64,000 nucleotides of DNA from Flavobacteriaceae bacterium PS02336 (GCA_029960065.1 JASCOF010000001.1:1364001-1428000), one strand, 5' to 3'; shown: positions 34,601 through 42,473, counted from the stretch's first letter. The notes: generated by a model from the sequence alone, not told the origin. Made by a program: numbers and translations.

Positions 34601-34709
34601 CGGTCAAGGCTGCCGCCGTGACACCGCAATCCGCTGCCTGCCTGATCAGATCATCCAGCGGTATGGTGCCGTAGCGCAGGGAATGGAATGAGTGGCAGTT
34701 GAGAAACAT
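31656..34709 (-). CDS. dnaE2: DNA polymerase III alpha subunit, DnaE2/ImuC-like error-prone form
   Basis: A 1017-residue C-family polymerase. The N-terminal PHP domain (FLNCHSFHSLRYGTIPLDD) has degenerate metal residues, and the palm aspartates are visible in PPDFDIDWSW (about 340-349). Finger and helix-hairpin-helix regions follow, then an OB-fold region near 900-990. At about 1000 residues it is shorter than replicative DnaE (about 1160 or more), as expected for DnaE2. It begins 3 bases after the DinB stop, so the two form a mutasome operon for translesion synthesis. ImuA and a LexA-like repressor are not seen in the window. Confidence 0.88.
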   Translation of the reverse strand: MFLNCHSFHSLRYGTIPLDDLIRQAADCGVTAAALTDINTVTGIYDFIKGCQALGIKPLVGIEFRCCHKLRYIGLAQNAVGLAQMNRFLTEHNFEKKPLPETAPFFSDVFIIYPLENAPDELRHNEYIGIRPDQLQKLVVSQWRRRRAEMVILQPVVFRTKREYNLHRILRAVDLNELLSKLEPDHWCGKSDVMIPEAELIALYEDYPEIIQNTRHIIERCNFQYDFESPKNKRHYTKSKKGDIALLTTLAEEGLVRRYGRHNAEAKARVEKELKVINDLEFSGYFLITWDIIRYSTFCGFLHIGRGSGANSIIAYCLGITDICPLELDLYFERFLNENRKSPPDFDIDWSWKERDVILKYISNRYGSDYVAFCGTNVEFKYRSIFREVGKVFGLPKDELDMLAKNPMKLHQTNSIVKLVQEYGMMLEKYPNMRSMHSCGILISEEPLTNYTPLEMPPKGFPIVLFDMHTAEDIGFDKFDILSQRGIGHIDDTVKIIEKNRGIRINIRDTRISKNEPSANVYLAEGRTIGCFYIESPAMRGLLRRLKCDNYKTLVAASSIIRPGVAQSGMMKEYIFRHNNPSKFEYFHPVFEKELGETYGIMVYQEDVIKIALHYGGLSAADGDILRRAMSGKGRSKAALQKVKDDFFISAAAKGHPEALSQEIYRQIESFAGYSFCKAHSASYAVESYQSLYLKVHYPIEFMVAVINNQGGFYRTEIYVHEARMAGAVIHTPCVNKSGYETALYGTDIYLGFMHLQGLDSKLSLFIAAERERNGIYKSLEDFINRVPMGIENVKTLIFIGAFRFTGKTKNQLLVQVSLLMNNFKPANRGLMLIEQPAKEFKLPVLERSIFEDAFDEIELLNFPVSCTVFDLLKTRYRGDVMVRDLLKYHKKEVRMLAYLISTKQVPTKRGNMYFGTWIDHEGAYFDTAHFPDSLVNNPFQGGGCYLLLGTVEVDYHFPTITISRMAKMPFIPDPRYSDSEKRYSTQHNIKQDVSSTHRQPYPQDHEINLPRHRMKF

Positions 34710-34712
34710 GAT

Positions 34713-35894
34713 TTATTTTTTTCGTTTTAAAATTTCGTCTTTGTTATTGGACTTGAAAGATGCACCGGCGCATCTCATCACGGCATCAAAGCCGTAGCGG
34801 CTCTTCATTCGGTCCATTGCCTGATACAGGGCAAGCATCTCCTCGGTGTCATTGAACAGGTCGATCTGGTAGGTTCCCCTGACAAGGCCGCTGAAGCGCA
34901 CACCGATTAGGCGCAGCCTCATCCTTCGCTGGTAGAGCTTCTCAAAGAGATCTGCGACTGTCTGGTTCAGGATATGGTCGGCCGAGGTATACTGCACACG
35001 GGACTGTTTGGTTTCGGTATCAAAGTTGGCATAGCGTATTTTGACGGTCACAGTCGAGGCGAGCCACTCTTCTGCGCGCAGCTGGTAGGCCAGCTTTTCG
35101 ACCATTCCCTGCAGGATCCTGCTGAGTTTCAGTATATCAATCGTGTCCTGGGAGAAGGTGTGCTCGGTGGAAATGGACTTTCTTTCCGTGTAGGGCTCCA
35201 CAGGGGTGTTGTCGATGCCGTTGGCTTTCTTCCAGAGTTCTGTTCCGTTTTTGCCGATCATCTGTTGCAGGGACTCGGCGGGCATTTCGGAGAGCGTGCG
35301 GATGGTGCGGATGCCGATGCGCGAAAGAAGCTCAAAGGTTTTCTGCCCCACCATGGGGATCTTGCGGATGGAGAGCGGGTTCAGGAAGGACTGCACCAGA
35401 TGCTCGGGGATTTCAAGGTTCTGCTTCTGCTTGCCTTCGCCCGTGCCGATTTTCGATACGGTCTTGTTGACCGAAAGGGCAAAGGTGAGGGGCAGGCCCG
35501 TTTCCTTTGTGATTCGCTGCGCCAGCTCATCGGTCCATTTGTAGCTTCCGTAGAAACGGTCCATGCCGGTGATGTCGAGATAGAATTCATCGATGCTGGC
35601 CTTTTCCACCACGGGCGCCTTTTCCTGGATGATTTCGGTAATGTCATGGGAGAGCCTCGAGTAGAGCTCCATGTCGCCCTTCATGATTTTGGCCTGAGGG
35701 CAGAGCTTCATGGCCATGTGTATGGGCATGGCCGAACGCACCCCGAATTTACGGGCTTCGTAGGAGCAGGATGCCACAACGCCCCTGTCCCCGCCGCCTA
35801 TGATCAGCGGAATGCCGTTAAGTTCTGAATTGGAAAGCCTTTCGCACGATACGAAAAAGGTGTTCATGTCGATATGCACAATTGCCCTGCTCAT
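34713..35894 (-). CDS. dinB: Y-family DNA polymerase (DinB/ImuB-like)
   Basis: A 393-residue polymerase. The first catalytic carboxylate site is HIDMNTFFVSCE (Asp8), and the second is SIDEFYLDITG (Asp near 103, Glu 104), so both metal-binding carboxylates are kept; ImuB proteins often lose them. A helix-hairpin-helix thumb (IRKIPMVGQKTFELLSRIG, about 173-191) and little-finger domain follow. It ends in a basic tail rather than a clear clamp motif. It bypasses DNA lesions; pairing with dnaE2 suggests a damage-induced mutagenesis cassette. Repeated TACAGAT sites flank its promoter. Confidence 0.92.
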   Translation of the reverse strand: MSRAIVHIDMNTFFVSCERLSNSELNGIPLIIGGGDRGVVASCSYEARKFGVRSAMPIHMAMKLCPQAKIMKGDMELYSRLSHDITEIIQEKAPVVEKASIDEFYLDITGMDRFYGSYKWTDELAQRITKETGLPLTFALSVNKTVSKIGTGEGKQKQNLEIPEHLVQSFLNPLSIRKIPMVGQKTFELLSRIGIRTIRTLSEMPAESLQQMIGKNGTELWKKANGIDNTPVEPYTERKSISTEHTFSQDTIDILKLSRILQGMVEKLAYQLRAEEWLASTVTVKIRYANFDTETKQSRVQYTSADHILNQTVADLFEKLYQRRMRLRLIGVRFSGLVRGTYQIDLFNDTEEMLALYQAMDRMKSRYGFDAVMRCAGASFKSNNKDEILKRKK

Positions 35895-36327
35895 GGTCTG
35901 TTCATTTTTATACAGATCAAAATTAGTACAGATAATAACATTTTATAAAAGTTATCATGTTACAAATAGCAACAATTTTAAAAAAGCCTTATTTTTCAGC
36001 AGGTATTCATAAAAGAAAAAAGAGGCCGGAAAGGCTTTATTCAGAATTTACGGCATAGGGAATTCTGAAAAGAATGCTGTTTTTATTTTTAAAAGGATTA
36101 AATGACTTTAAAAAAAAACGTTATAAAGTGTTATTGCTTCTATAATTTTCAATCTTTTGCTTCAATTGCTGAAAATTATGCAGGTAAATTCCGTATATTT
36201 AAGGTCTGTTAACCGCTAAACGGATATAATTCGATTATTTATCGATTTTCAATTCTTACGTACCTGATATGTATTTTTTGCAGATTCTTAGATTCTTGTC
36301 TTCTGCAGCAGCATAAAGCATGAAACC
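35895..36327. promoter_or_regulatory. 433-base divergent region between dinB and a response regulator
   Basis: No gene seen. It contains the dinB promoter with TACAGAT repeats (35911-35933), an inverted repeat ATAAC/GTTAT at 35935-35955, and a perfect inverted repeat TTCAGAATT (36040-36048) / AATTCTGAA (36061-36069). The rest is AT-rich. Confidence 0.5.
35911..35933 (-). promoter_or_regulatory. dinB promoter with flanking direct repeats
   Basis: On the - strand, ATCTGTA occurs twice, 16 bases apart (35927-35933 and 35911-35917), on either side of TAATTTTG (35918-35925), which fits the Bacteroidota -7 consensus. The ATG is about 17 bases downstream. A damage-responsive repressor or activator could bind the repeats; which one is unknown. 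Confidence 0.45.
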
Positions 36328-36777
36328 ATGTCGCAAATATATAATTCCAAAAAGATTATCTATCTGGCAGATGACGATGAGGACGACAGGCTGCTGTTCC
36401 TCGATGCCGTTCAGGAGCTCAGCCTTCCAGTGACTGTCAATACAGCCGAAGACGGGCAGCAGCTTCTGAGTGCCCTTAATCAGGCGGTCGAAGGTCTTCC
36501 TGAAATTATTTTTCTGGACATCAACATGCCCGTTAAAAACGGTTTCGAATGCCTTGAGGAAATACGGCGGGGAACGCTGCCGTTCAGCGGCGTAAAAGTG
36601 ATTATGCTTTCCACCAGCAGCAATGCTGAAAACATAAACCGCTCCTATGATCTGGGAGCCGATTATTATGCCGTGAAGCCTAGCACATTCAAGGCCCTTA
36701 AAGATCTTCTGCAGAGCATAATGGAAATGGACTGGAGCATTGCGGGAAGAAACAAAGCAGAATTCCTTCTGGTTTGA
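36328..36777 (+). CDS. Single-domain response regulator (CheY/Rcp1-like)
   Basis: A 149-residue receiver with no output domain. It has the acidic cluster LADDDEDDR (13-21), phospho-acceptor Asp in IIFLDINMPVKNG (about residue 69), Thr/Ser in MLSTSS and the conserved Lys in VKPST. The NGFE and AENINRSYDLGADYY features match the Rcp1-like receivers partnered with phytochrome-type or hybrid kinases. No kinase gene is adjacent, so its partner is elsewhere. A bidirectional terminator follows the stop. Confidence 0.92.
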   Translation: MSQIYNSKKIIYLADDDEDDRLLFLDAVQELSLPVTVNTAEDGQQLLSALNQAVEGLPEIIFLDINMPVKNGFECLEEIRRGTLPFSGVKVIMLSTSSNAENINRSYDLGADYYAVKPSTFKALKDLLQSIMEMDWSIAGRNKAEFLLV

Positions 36778-36800
36778 GAAGGAGTCGATCATAAAAAAAT

Positions 36801-36848
36801 ACAGCCCTGCAGTTCACACTTCAGGGCTGTTATTTTATAAATGAAAGC
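36801..36848. terminator. Bidirectional terminator
   Basis: ACAGCCCTG (36801-36809) / CAGGGCTGT (36832-36840), with TATTTTAT after it and AAAAAAAT before it, serving both the response regulator (+) and the DUF6965-like gene (-). Confidence 0.8.
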
Positions 36849-36853
36849 CGATT

Positions 36854-37147
36854 TTAAACAGCGGCTTCTTCTGAAAGCGCCTGATCAGAGGCATTTTCCT
36901 GAATATTATTCGCAGCTGCTTCCCGTGCCGGAGCCTGCAGCGCGGCAGTCTTTTTAATTAGAATATAAAAATCCCTGAGATGCCACCATGCCGGGCAGCG
37001 GTCCACAGGTCCGCTGAAGTTTCTGATGGTGCTGTAGCAGCTCCTGAGAAAAACCTGCGTATCGGTAATATTTGCCCATTCAGTCAGTCTTACTTCCTTC
37101 GGCGGTGGATTGCTTTCAAAATAGCGTTTTATTTCTTCGTGGTTCAT
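36854..37147 (-). CDS. Small DUF6965-like protein
   Basis: A 97-residue protein beginning MNHEEIKRYFESNPPPKEVRL. A roughly 70-residue conserved-looking domain includes TEWANITDTQVFLRSCYST and CPAWWHLRDFYILIK, followed by an Ala/Glu-rich disordered tail ending ALSEEAAV. Short proteins with this look are common in Bacteroidota and are, as I recall, grouped as DUF6965; function unknown. It is convergent with the response regulator across a shared terminator. Confidence 0.6.
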   Translation of the reverse strand: MNHEEIKRYFESNPPPKEVRLTEWANITDTQVFLRSCYSTIRNFSGPVDRCPAWWHLRDFYILIKKTAALQAPAREAAANNIQENASDQALSEEAAV

Positions 37148-37510
37148 GCCGCAAATTTAGGCAAAAAGCCCCGCTCATCCAAGGGCAGAAAAGAAACATG
37201 GCGCTTGATATGCTGCGGATTCATCCGGTTTTCCAGCAACGTTTTGATAGCCAATTGCATGCGGTTTGCTAAAAGTCGGCCCCATTTTAATGCCTTAAGA
37301 ATATTTCTTTAAGACCTAGCAGTGAGGAGGCAGAAGAATACTTATAGGAAAAATAGACCATTTTTTATAAATAATGGATGAATTTTCATAATAATCACTC
37401 AATACATTTGATCTAATTTGGCACTTTGAAAATGTACCGCAGACTCAGCCATTTTCTGCAAGAAGCAAAATTGCTCAGAATTTAAAGGAATATGCTGTAC
37501 AGCAAAAGTA
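37148..37510. other. 363-base intergenic region, compositional change to AT-rich
   Basis: No gene supported. TACATTTG at 37403-37410 fits a -7 promoter element about 100 bases before the MauE gene, but no good TTG lies at the right spacing. The stretch marks the start of AT-rich sequence. Confidence 0.4.
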
Positions 37511-39031
37511 TTGGACATGAAAATATCAGATTCTCTTAAAGGTATTATAGTTGAAACGATCTGCCTGCTTTATATACTTCTTTTTGTGTATGCGGCCTTG
37601 AGCAAGCTGCTGGATTTTGAAAATTTCCAAGTTCAAATCGGTCAATCGCCTTTGATAAGTGCACATGCATCGTGGATAGGTTATGCTGTTCCAATAGTGG
37701 AATTAATTGCAGTGGTGATGTTAACAGTATCTCGATTAAGAAAAGCTGCTTTAAGACTATCACTGGCGCTTATGACCACGTTCACCGCTTATATATTTAT
37801 AGTGCTGCACTACAGTTCATTTGTACCATGCTCATGCGGAGGGATATTAGAAAAAATGAGCTGGAATGTCCATCTGATTTTTAATATAGTGTTTATTTTA
37901 TTGGCAATAGTGGCGATGCTGCTTCATGAAAAACTGGATCAGCAAATTTCTAACCGGGATTACAGCCGTAGTTTGAAATGGATTGCTGGCATTATTGCAT
38001 CAGGAACCGCAATAGTAATTTTTTTATTTATCTGGTCAGAACAGATGATGCATTATGAAAATCCTTTTATTAGGCGTTACCCGCGCCATGCGGTAATGTT
38101 TAATAGCAAATTGGACTTAAAATTTAACTCTTATTATTTTGCAGGGATTACTAATGGACGTATTTATCTGGGCAATTCTACAGCACCGCTTCAGCTTTTA
38201 TCTGCAGATACAAACTTGAAAAATAAAAAGGTTGAACGGATCATATTCACTGAAAAAAATGTACTATTTCAAAGGCCATTAATAAGGGTTATGGATCAAT
38301 GCCTTTATTTGATAGACGGTTCTGTTCCAGCAGTTTTCAACGGAAGCTTAAAAGACTTGAACGTACCTAAAAAATTCAATGGGCTGCCTTATTTTGATCA
38401 GGCAGAACCTTTGGACAGCAGCAGAATAGTGCTTCGATCAAACAAGGGAAAGGATCTTGCCAACATCATTGGGGTCTTTGATAATGAAAAGTCCAAGTCA
38501 AACTATAATCCAAAGTTGCTGCAAAAGCAAATCGACGGTGTTTTTGATACGGATGGTAGGCTTTTGTATGACGAAACCAGCCAAAAAATAGTGTACGTCT
38601 ATTTTTACCGCAATCAGTTTATCACTGCGGGAAAAAATGCTGAACTGATTTCTCGGATTCATACCATCGATACCACAAGCCATGCAAAGTTAAAAGTTTC
38701 TTATCTGAAAAATAGCACGGAAAGAAAAATGTCAGCTCCTCCTTATATAGTGAATGCGGGTGCAGCCGTGCATAATAATCTTGTTTTCATTTATTCGAAA
38801 ATCAAAGGGAGATTTCAGGATGAAAAGACCTGGGATCAGGCTTTTATAATTGATGTTTATGACGTTAATAAACAGTCTTATTTAATGAGTTTTCCAATTT
38901 ACAAGATCAAAAATGAAAAGCTAAAAAGCATTATGGTAACTAAAAACCAGTTGTATGCTATTATAGGCAGTTCGTTAGTGCTTTATGACTTAAAGACAAT
39001 TCTTAAAAAAGAAATTAAAAGTGCTGAATAA
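37511..39031 (+). CDS. MauE/DoxX-like membrane protein with C-terminal extracytoplasmic domain
   Basis: A 506-residue protein. Residues 1 to about 150 hold four membrane helices of the MauE/DoxX type with a Cys pair in VPCSCGG (about 106-112), placed as in redox-active MauE proteins that help form disulfides in secreted partners. A fifth helix (about 157-178) leads into a roughly 320-residue soluble region with repeated beta segments, propeller-like, with no known family. The start may be the ATG at 37511 or 37517. It precedes a secreted four-cysteine DUF6520 protein by about 100 bases; the recurring pairing of these families in Bacteroidota suggests it oxidises that partner. Confidence 0.75.
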   Translation: MDMKISDSLKGIIVETICLLYILLFVYAALSKLLDFENFQVQIGQSPLISAHASWIGYAVPIVELIAVVMLTVSRLRKAALRLSLALMTTFTAYIFIVLHYSSFVPCSCGGILEKMSWNVHLIFNIVFILLAIVAMLLHEKLDQQISNRDYSRSLKWIAGIIASGTAIVIFLFIWSEQMMHYENPFIRRYPRHAVMFNSKLDLKFNSYYFAGITNGRIYLGNSTAPLQLLSADTNLKNKKVERIIFTEKNVLFQRPLIRVMDQCLYLIDGSVPAVFNGSLKDLNVPKKFNGLPYFDQAEPLDSSRIVLRSNKGKDLANIIGVFDNEKSKSNYNPKLLQKQIDGVFDTDGRLLYDETSQKIVYVYFYRNQFITAGKNAELISRIHTIDTTSHAKLKVSYLKNSTERKMSAPPYIVNAGAAVHNNLVFIYSKIKGRFQDEKTWDQAFIIDVYDVNKQSYLMSFPIYKIKNEKLKSIMVTKNQLYAIIGSSLVLYDLKTILKKEIKSAE

Positions 39032-39133
39032 AATAAAAGTCAGCCATTATGATATACCGGCCGGTATCAGGATATAAAGATCGAACACCTGTAGAAAAAA
39101 GTAGATCAGAGTTTTAATTTAATATTTATTATT

Positions 39134-39409
39134 ATGAAAACGCAATTTTTAAAAAACGTTATTCCATTTGGTGTGATAGCACTTGGGCTTTCAGGAGCCT
39201 TTGTAACTACTTCAATGCAAAAAGCTTCGGCGGCTTCCCTTCAGATAGGTTATCAGCTGGATGCTTTTGGTGAATGCAGCAATAACACTGCTAACTGTGA
39301 GACCGAGGAAAATCAATTTGTCTGCCGAATCAATGGGACAACAGGAGCACAGGCCTGGGGAAAAGACAACAATGGAGACTGTGTGGTGAAACTTTACCGT
39401 CCCGAATAA
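39134..39409 (+). CDS. DUF6520 family secreted small protein
   Basis: A 91-residue protein. The N-terminal part (MKTQFLKNVIPFGVIALGLSG to about residue 33, KASA) reads as a signal peptide, leaving a mature domain of about 57 residues with four Cys (FGECSNNTANCETEE, QFVCRIN, GDCVVKL), enough for two disulfides. It lies just after the MauE-like gene and before a terminator, so the two are probably one transcript. Function unknown; proteins of this family are often encoded in tandem copies, but only one is seen here. Confidence 0.75.
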   Translation: MKTQFLKNVIPFGVIALGLSGAFVTTSMQKASAASLQIGYQLDAFGECSNNTANCETEENQFVCRINGTTGAQAWGKDNNGDCVVKLYRPE

Positions 39410-39436
39410 TCAAATTGAATTATTAACCATATAAGG

Positions 39437-39464
39437 ATGCCGTTCCAGTGGAACGGCATTTTTT
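39437..39464 (+). terminator. Rho-independent terminator after DUF6520 gene
   Basis: A perfect 10-base stem ATGCCGTTCC (39437-39446) / GGAACGGCAT (39450-39459) with an AGT loop, followed by TTTTT. This is the strongest terminator in the window. Confidence 0.9.
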
Positions 39465-39477
39465 AAATTCAGTCAAA

Positions 39478-39699
39478 TTAGAGTGTCCCTGCACGAATCC
39501 ACTCAGCATCTTTTTGATCCTTCAGATAATAATCAAACCATTGCAGAAGGCGGATGGATAGATCTTTCTGATTCACTGGTTCCAGAAGGGTATGGTCTTC
39601 TCCGGGATACTGAAGAAAAATGCATTTCTTGCCCAGCCTGCGGAGTGCCAAGTAGTATTCCATACTTTGGAAAGGATCCACCTGAGTGTCTTCTTTTCC
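39478..39699 (-). pseudogene. 3' fragment of an S9 prolyl-oligopeptidase-like peptidase gene
   Basis: The last 74 or so codons of an alpha/beta-hydrolase peptidase: GKEDTQVDPFQSMEYYLAL carries the catalytic Asp region and FLQYPGEDHTLL the catalytic His, and the frame ends at the normal stop. The Ser-containing part and all upstream domains are missing. Upstream of GKEDT the sequence no longer resembles a peptidase and instead is the 3' end of traG on the opposite strand. It is a chromosomal gene cut by insertion or deletion of the conjugative element. Without a promoter it should be silent. Confidence 0.85.
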
Positions 39700-39701
39700 G
39701 G

Positions 39702-40157
39702 GCGGACTATATCAAGTACCTTTTTAAAACTGTACGAAAATTCTTCGGAGAAGCAATAGTGGTGACCCAGGAAGTTGACGATATCATAAAATCGCCAATT
39801 GTCAAGGAAAGCATCATCAATAATTCCGACTGCAAAATCCTGCTGGACCAGCGCAAATACATGAACAAGTTTGATGACATTCAGGCCATGCTTGGCCTTA
39901 CCGACAAGGAAAAAGCGCAGGTGCTTTCCATCAATATGGACAACAGCGCCACCAGACTATACAAGGAGGTTTGGATAGGTCTCGGGGGCTCGCACTCTGC
40001 GGTCTATGCCACCGAGGTGAGCCTGGAGGAATATCTGGCCTACACGACCGAAGAAATCGAGAAGATGGAGGTCATGCAGGCAGCCGCAGAACTGGACGGA
40101 AACGTGGAGCTCGCCATCAAGAAGATTGCCATGCTTAGGCGTGAGAAAGAAAAGTAA
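39702..40157 (+). pseudogene. traG: 3' fragment of traG (conjugation ATPase, VirB4-like)
   Basis: About 151 codons matching the C-terminus of Bacteroidota TraG: YIKYLFKTVRKFFGEAIV, TQEVDDIIKSPIVKESII, then LGLTDKEKAQVLSINM. The Walker A and B parts of the ATPase, normally hundreds of residues earlier, are absent. The frame stays open upstream to a GTG at 39483, but that portion is the antisense of the S9 peptidase fragment and would not be TraG. Without the ATPase core conjugative transfer by this element alone is not possible. The downstream tra genes follow in the usual order. Confidence 0.85.
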
Positions 40158-40186
40158 AATATATAGTAATCTAAAATCAGATAAAA

Positions 40187-40819
40187 ATGAAAAAATATCT
40201 ATCAATGGTTTATGCGGCGCTGATGCTTGCCGCAGCACCCTACGCAAATGCGCAGTTTGTGGTAACCGATCCGGCCAATCTGGCTTCTGGCATACTCAAC
40301 AGTGCCAATGAAATCATACAGACCTCCTCCACGGTTTCCAATGTCGTCAAAAACTTCAAGGAAGTGCAGAAGGTCTACAATCAGGGAAAGGAATACTACG
40401 ACAAGCTCCAGGCGGTCAACAACCTTGTGAAGGATGCGAGAAAGGTCCAGCAGACCGTTCTTCTGGTGGGCGATGTATCGCAGATCTACGTGCAGAATTT
40501 CGGGAAGATGATCAATGATCCCAACTTTACGCCCCAGGAGCTCATAGCCATCGGCAACGGCTATGCGGCGCTGCTGGGTGAGAGCACCGAACTGCTGAAA
40601 GAGCTTAAGCAGATCGTCAGCACCTCAAGCCTGTCGCTCAATGATAAGGAGCGCATGGATCTGATCAGCCGCATCTACAAGGAGGTGAAGGAGTACCACA
40701 GTCTGGTTAGGTACTATACCAACAAGAACATATCGGTGAGCTATCTCAGGGCAAGAAAGAAAAACGACGCCAAAAGCGTGCTTGATCTGTACGGAAACTC
40801 CAGCCAAAAGTACTGGTAG
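40187..40819 (+). CDS. traI: Conjugative transposon protein TraI (DUF4141)
   Basis: A 210-residue secreted protein: a signal peptide (MKKYLSMVYAALMLAAAPYA) cleaved around residue 22 (NAQ), then a long helical domain with SANEIIQTSSTVSNVVKNF and coiled-coil spacing, ending SSQKYW. This is the DUF4141 protein found between traG and traJ in CTnDOT-type elements, comparable in position to VirB5-like periplasmic components. It is 2 bases before the traJ start. All features look intact, so expression may persist although the element is broken. Confidence 0.85.
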   Translation: MKKYLSMVYAALMLAAAPYANAQFVVTDPANLASGILNSANEIIQTSSTVSNVVKNFKEVQKVYNQGKEYYDKLQAVNNLVKDARKVQQTVLLVGDVSQIYVQNFGKMINDPNFTPQELIAIGNGYAALLGESTELLKELKQIVSTSSLSLNDKERMDLISRIYKEVKEYHSLVRYYTNKNISVSYLRARKKNDAKSVLDLYGNSSQKYW

Positions 40820-40821
40820 GC

Positions 40822-41820
40822 ATGGAGTTCAATAATCTCCATGAGGTGCTGCGCTCGCTTTACGATGACATGATGCCTCTTGCGGGGGACATGGCGGCCG
40901 TGGCCAAGGGGCTGGCGGGACTCGGAGCCCTGTTCTACGTGGCGCTGCATGTCTGGCAGGCGCTTGCAAGGGCGGAACCCATTGATGCCTATCCGATGCT
41001 GCGTCCCTTCGCACTCGGCCTGTGCATCATGTTTTTCCCGACCATCGTTCTGGGAAGCATCAATGCGGTGCTGAGCCCGATAGTCAGCGGAACGCACGGA
41101 ATGCTGCAGGGACAGGTTCTTGACCTGAACAGGCTGCAGCAGCAGAAGGACCAGCTGGAATATGAGGCAATGGTTCGAAATCCGGAAACTTCGTATATGG
41201 CCTCCGACGAGGAGTTCGACAAAAAACTCGATGAGCTGGGATGGTCGCCCACGGATATCGGAACCATGGCGGGGATGTATATGGACAGGCAGGCCTATCA
41301 GATGGAAAAGATGATAAAGCAGTGGTTCCGGAACTTTCTGGAGGTTCTTTTCCAGGCGGCGGCTCTGGTTATCGATACCATCCGGACTTTTTTCCTAATT
41401 GTGCTTTCCATTCTTGGCCCCATAGCTTTTGCCATATCGGTCTGGGACGGTTTCCAGTCGACGCTAACCCAGTGGATCACCAGATATGTGAGCGTCTACC
41501 TCTGGCTGCCCGTAGCGGATCTTTTCAGTTCCATGCTGGCGCGCCTCCAGTCGCTGATCATTGAAAGGGACATCGAGATGCTTTCGGACCCGTCCTTCAT
41601 ACCCGACACTTCCAACACCGTTTACGTGATTTTCATGATCATAGGCATTGTGGGCTATTTCACGGTGCCGACGGTGACGGGCTGGATCATCCAGGCTGGA
41701 GGCGGAGGCAATTTCATGCGCAATGTGAGCCAGACGGCCATGAAAGCCGGCAACATCGCCGGAGCCGGGGCCGGTTCCACTGCAGGAAATATAGCAGGAA
41801 GGCTGGTCAGCAAATCTTAA
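40822..41820 (+). CDS. traJ: Conjugative transposon protein TraJ (VirB6-like)
   Basis: A 332-residue inner-membrane protein with about six hydrophobic helices, the N-terminal segment FNNLHEVLRSLYDDMMPLAG, and a Gly/Ala-rich C-terminus (AGGGGNFMRNVSQTAMKAGN). Size and layout match TraJ of CTnDOT-like elements, the VirB6-like channel component of the type IV secretion machine. It starts 2 bases after traI and ends 20 bases before traK. Confidence 0.9.
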   Translation: MEFNNLHEVLRSLYDDMMPLAGDMAAVAKGLAGLGALFYVALHVWQALARAEPIDAYPMLRPFALGLCIMFFPTIVLGSINAVLSPIVSGTHGMLQGQVLDLNRLQQQKDQLEYEAMVRNPETSYMASDEEFDKKLDELGWSPTDIGTMAGMYMDRQAYQMEKMIKQWFRNFLEVLFQAAALVIDTIRTFFLIVLSILGPIAFAISVWDGFQSTLTQWITRYVSVYLWLPVADLFSSMLARLQSLIIERDIEMLSDPSFIPDTSNTVYVIFMIIGIVGYFTVPTVTGWIIQAGGGGNFMRNVSQTAMKAGNIAGAGAGSTAGNIAGRLVSKS

Positions 41821-41840
41821 TAACCGATAAAACTACAAAA

Positions 41841-42464
41841 ATGGAATTCAAGACTTTAAGAAACATAGAAAACAGTTTCAGGCAGATCAGGCTCTACGCG
41901 ATTGTCTTTGCGCTTCTCTGCACGGGAATCACGGGATCCGCCCTTTGGTGGTCCTACCGTTTTGCCGACCTGCAGCGAGAGAAGATCTACGTGCTGGACA
42001 ACGGGAAATCCCTGATGCTGGCACTCTCGCAGGATGCATCGGTCAACAGGCCCGTCGAGGCCAGGGAGCATGTGAGGCGTTTCCACGAACTCTTCTTTAC
42101 GCTCGCCCCCGACAAATATGCCATTGAAAGCAATATGAAGCGCGCCTTCAGCCTTGCCGACAAAAGTGCTTTCGACTATTACAAAGACCTGTCAGAGAAA
42201 GGATATTACAACCGCATCATATCGGGCAATGTGCAGCAGCGCATCGAGATTGACAGTGTCGTGTGCAGTTTCGAATCCTATCCATACCCGGTCAGATCCT
42301 ATGCGAGGGAATTCATCATCCGATCCAGCAATGTGACCCAGCGAAGCCTTGTGACCAGCTGTCTTCTGGTAAACTCGGTGCGCTCAGACAGCAATCCTCA
42401 GGGCTTCAATATTGAAAAATTTGCGGTGGTTGAGAATAAGGACATCGAAGTTATTGATCGCTGA
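41841..42464 (+). CDS. traK: Conjugative transposon protein TraK (VirB8-like)
   Basis: A 207-residue protein: a short cytoplasmic start (MEFKTLRNIENSFRQIRLYA, a TraK signature), one membrane helix (about 19-38), and a periplasmic domain with SVNRPVEAREHVRRFHELFF and RIEIDSVVCSFESYPYPVR. This corresponds to the VirB8-type bridge protein. It is intact and of normal length. Confidence 0.92.
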   Translation: MEFKTLRNIENSFRQIRLYAIVFALLCTGITGSALWWSYRFADLQREKIYVLDNGKSLMLALSQDASVNRPVEAREHVRRFHELFFTLAPDKYAIESNMKRAFSLADKSAFDYYKDLSEKGYYNRIISGNVQQRIEIDSVVCSFESYPYPVRSYAREFIIRSSNVTQRSLVTSCLLVNSVRSDSNPQGFNIEKFAVVENKDIEVIDR

Positions 42465-42473
42465 AGAAACAAT

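Noticed and set aside
34974..35828. 284-residue + strand ORF over dinB
   Set aside because: Antisense of a well-supported Y-family polymerase; no motif, low-quality His/Gly-rich composition.
39483..39701. N-terminal extension of the traG-like frame to a GTG at 39483
   Set aside because: This portion is the reverse complement of an S9 peptidase 3' end and shows no TraG similarity; treated as chance read-through of the junction.
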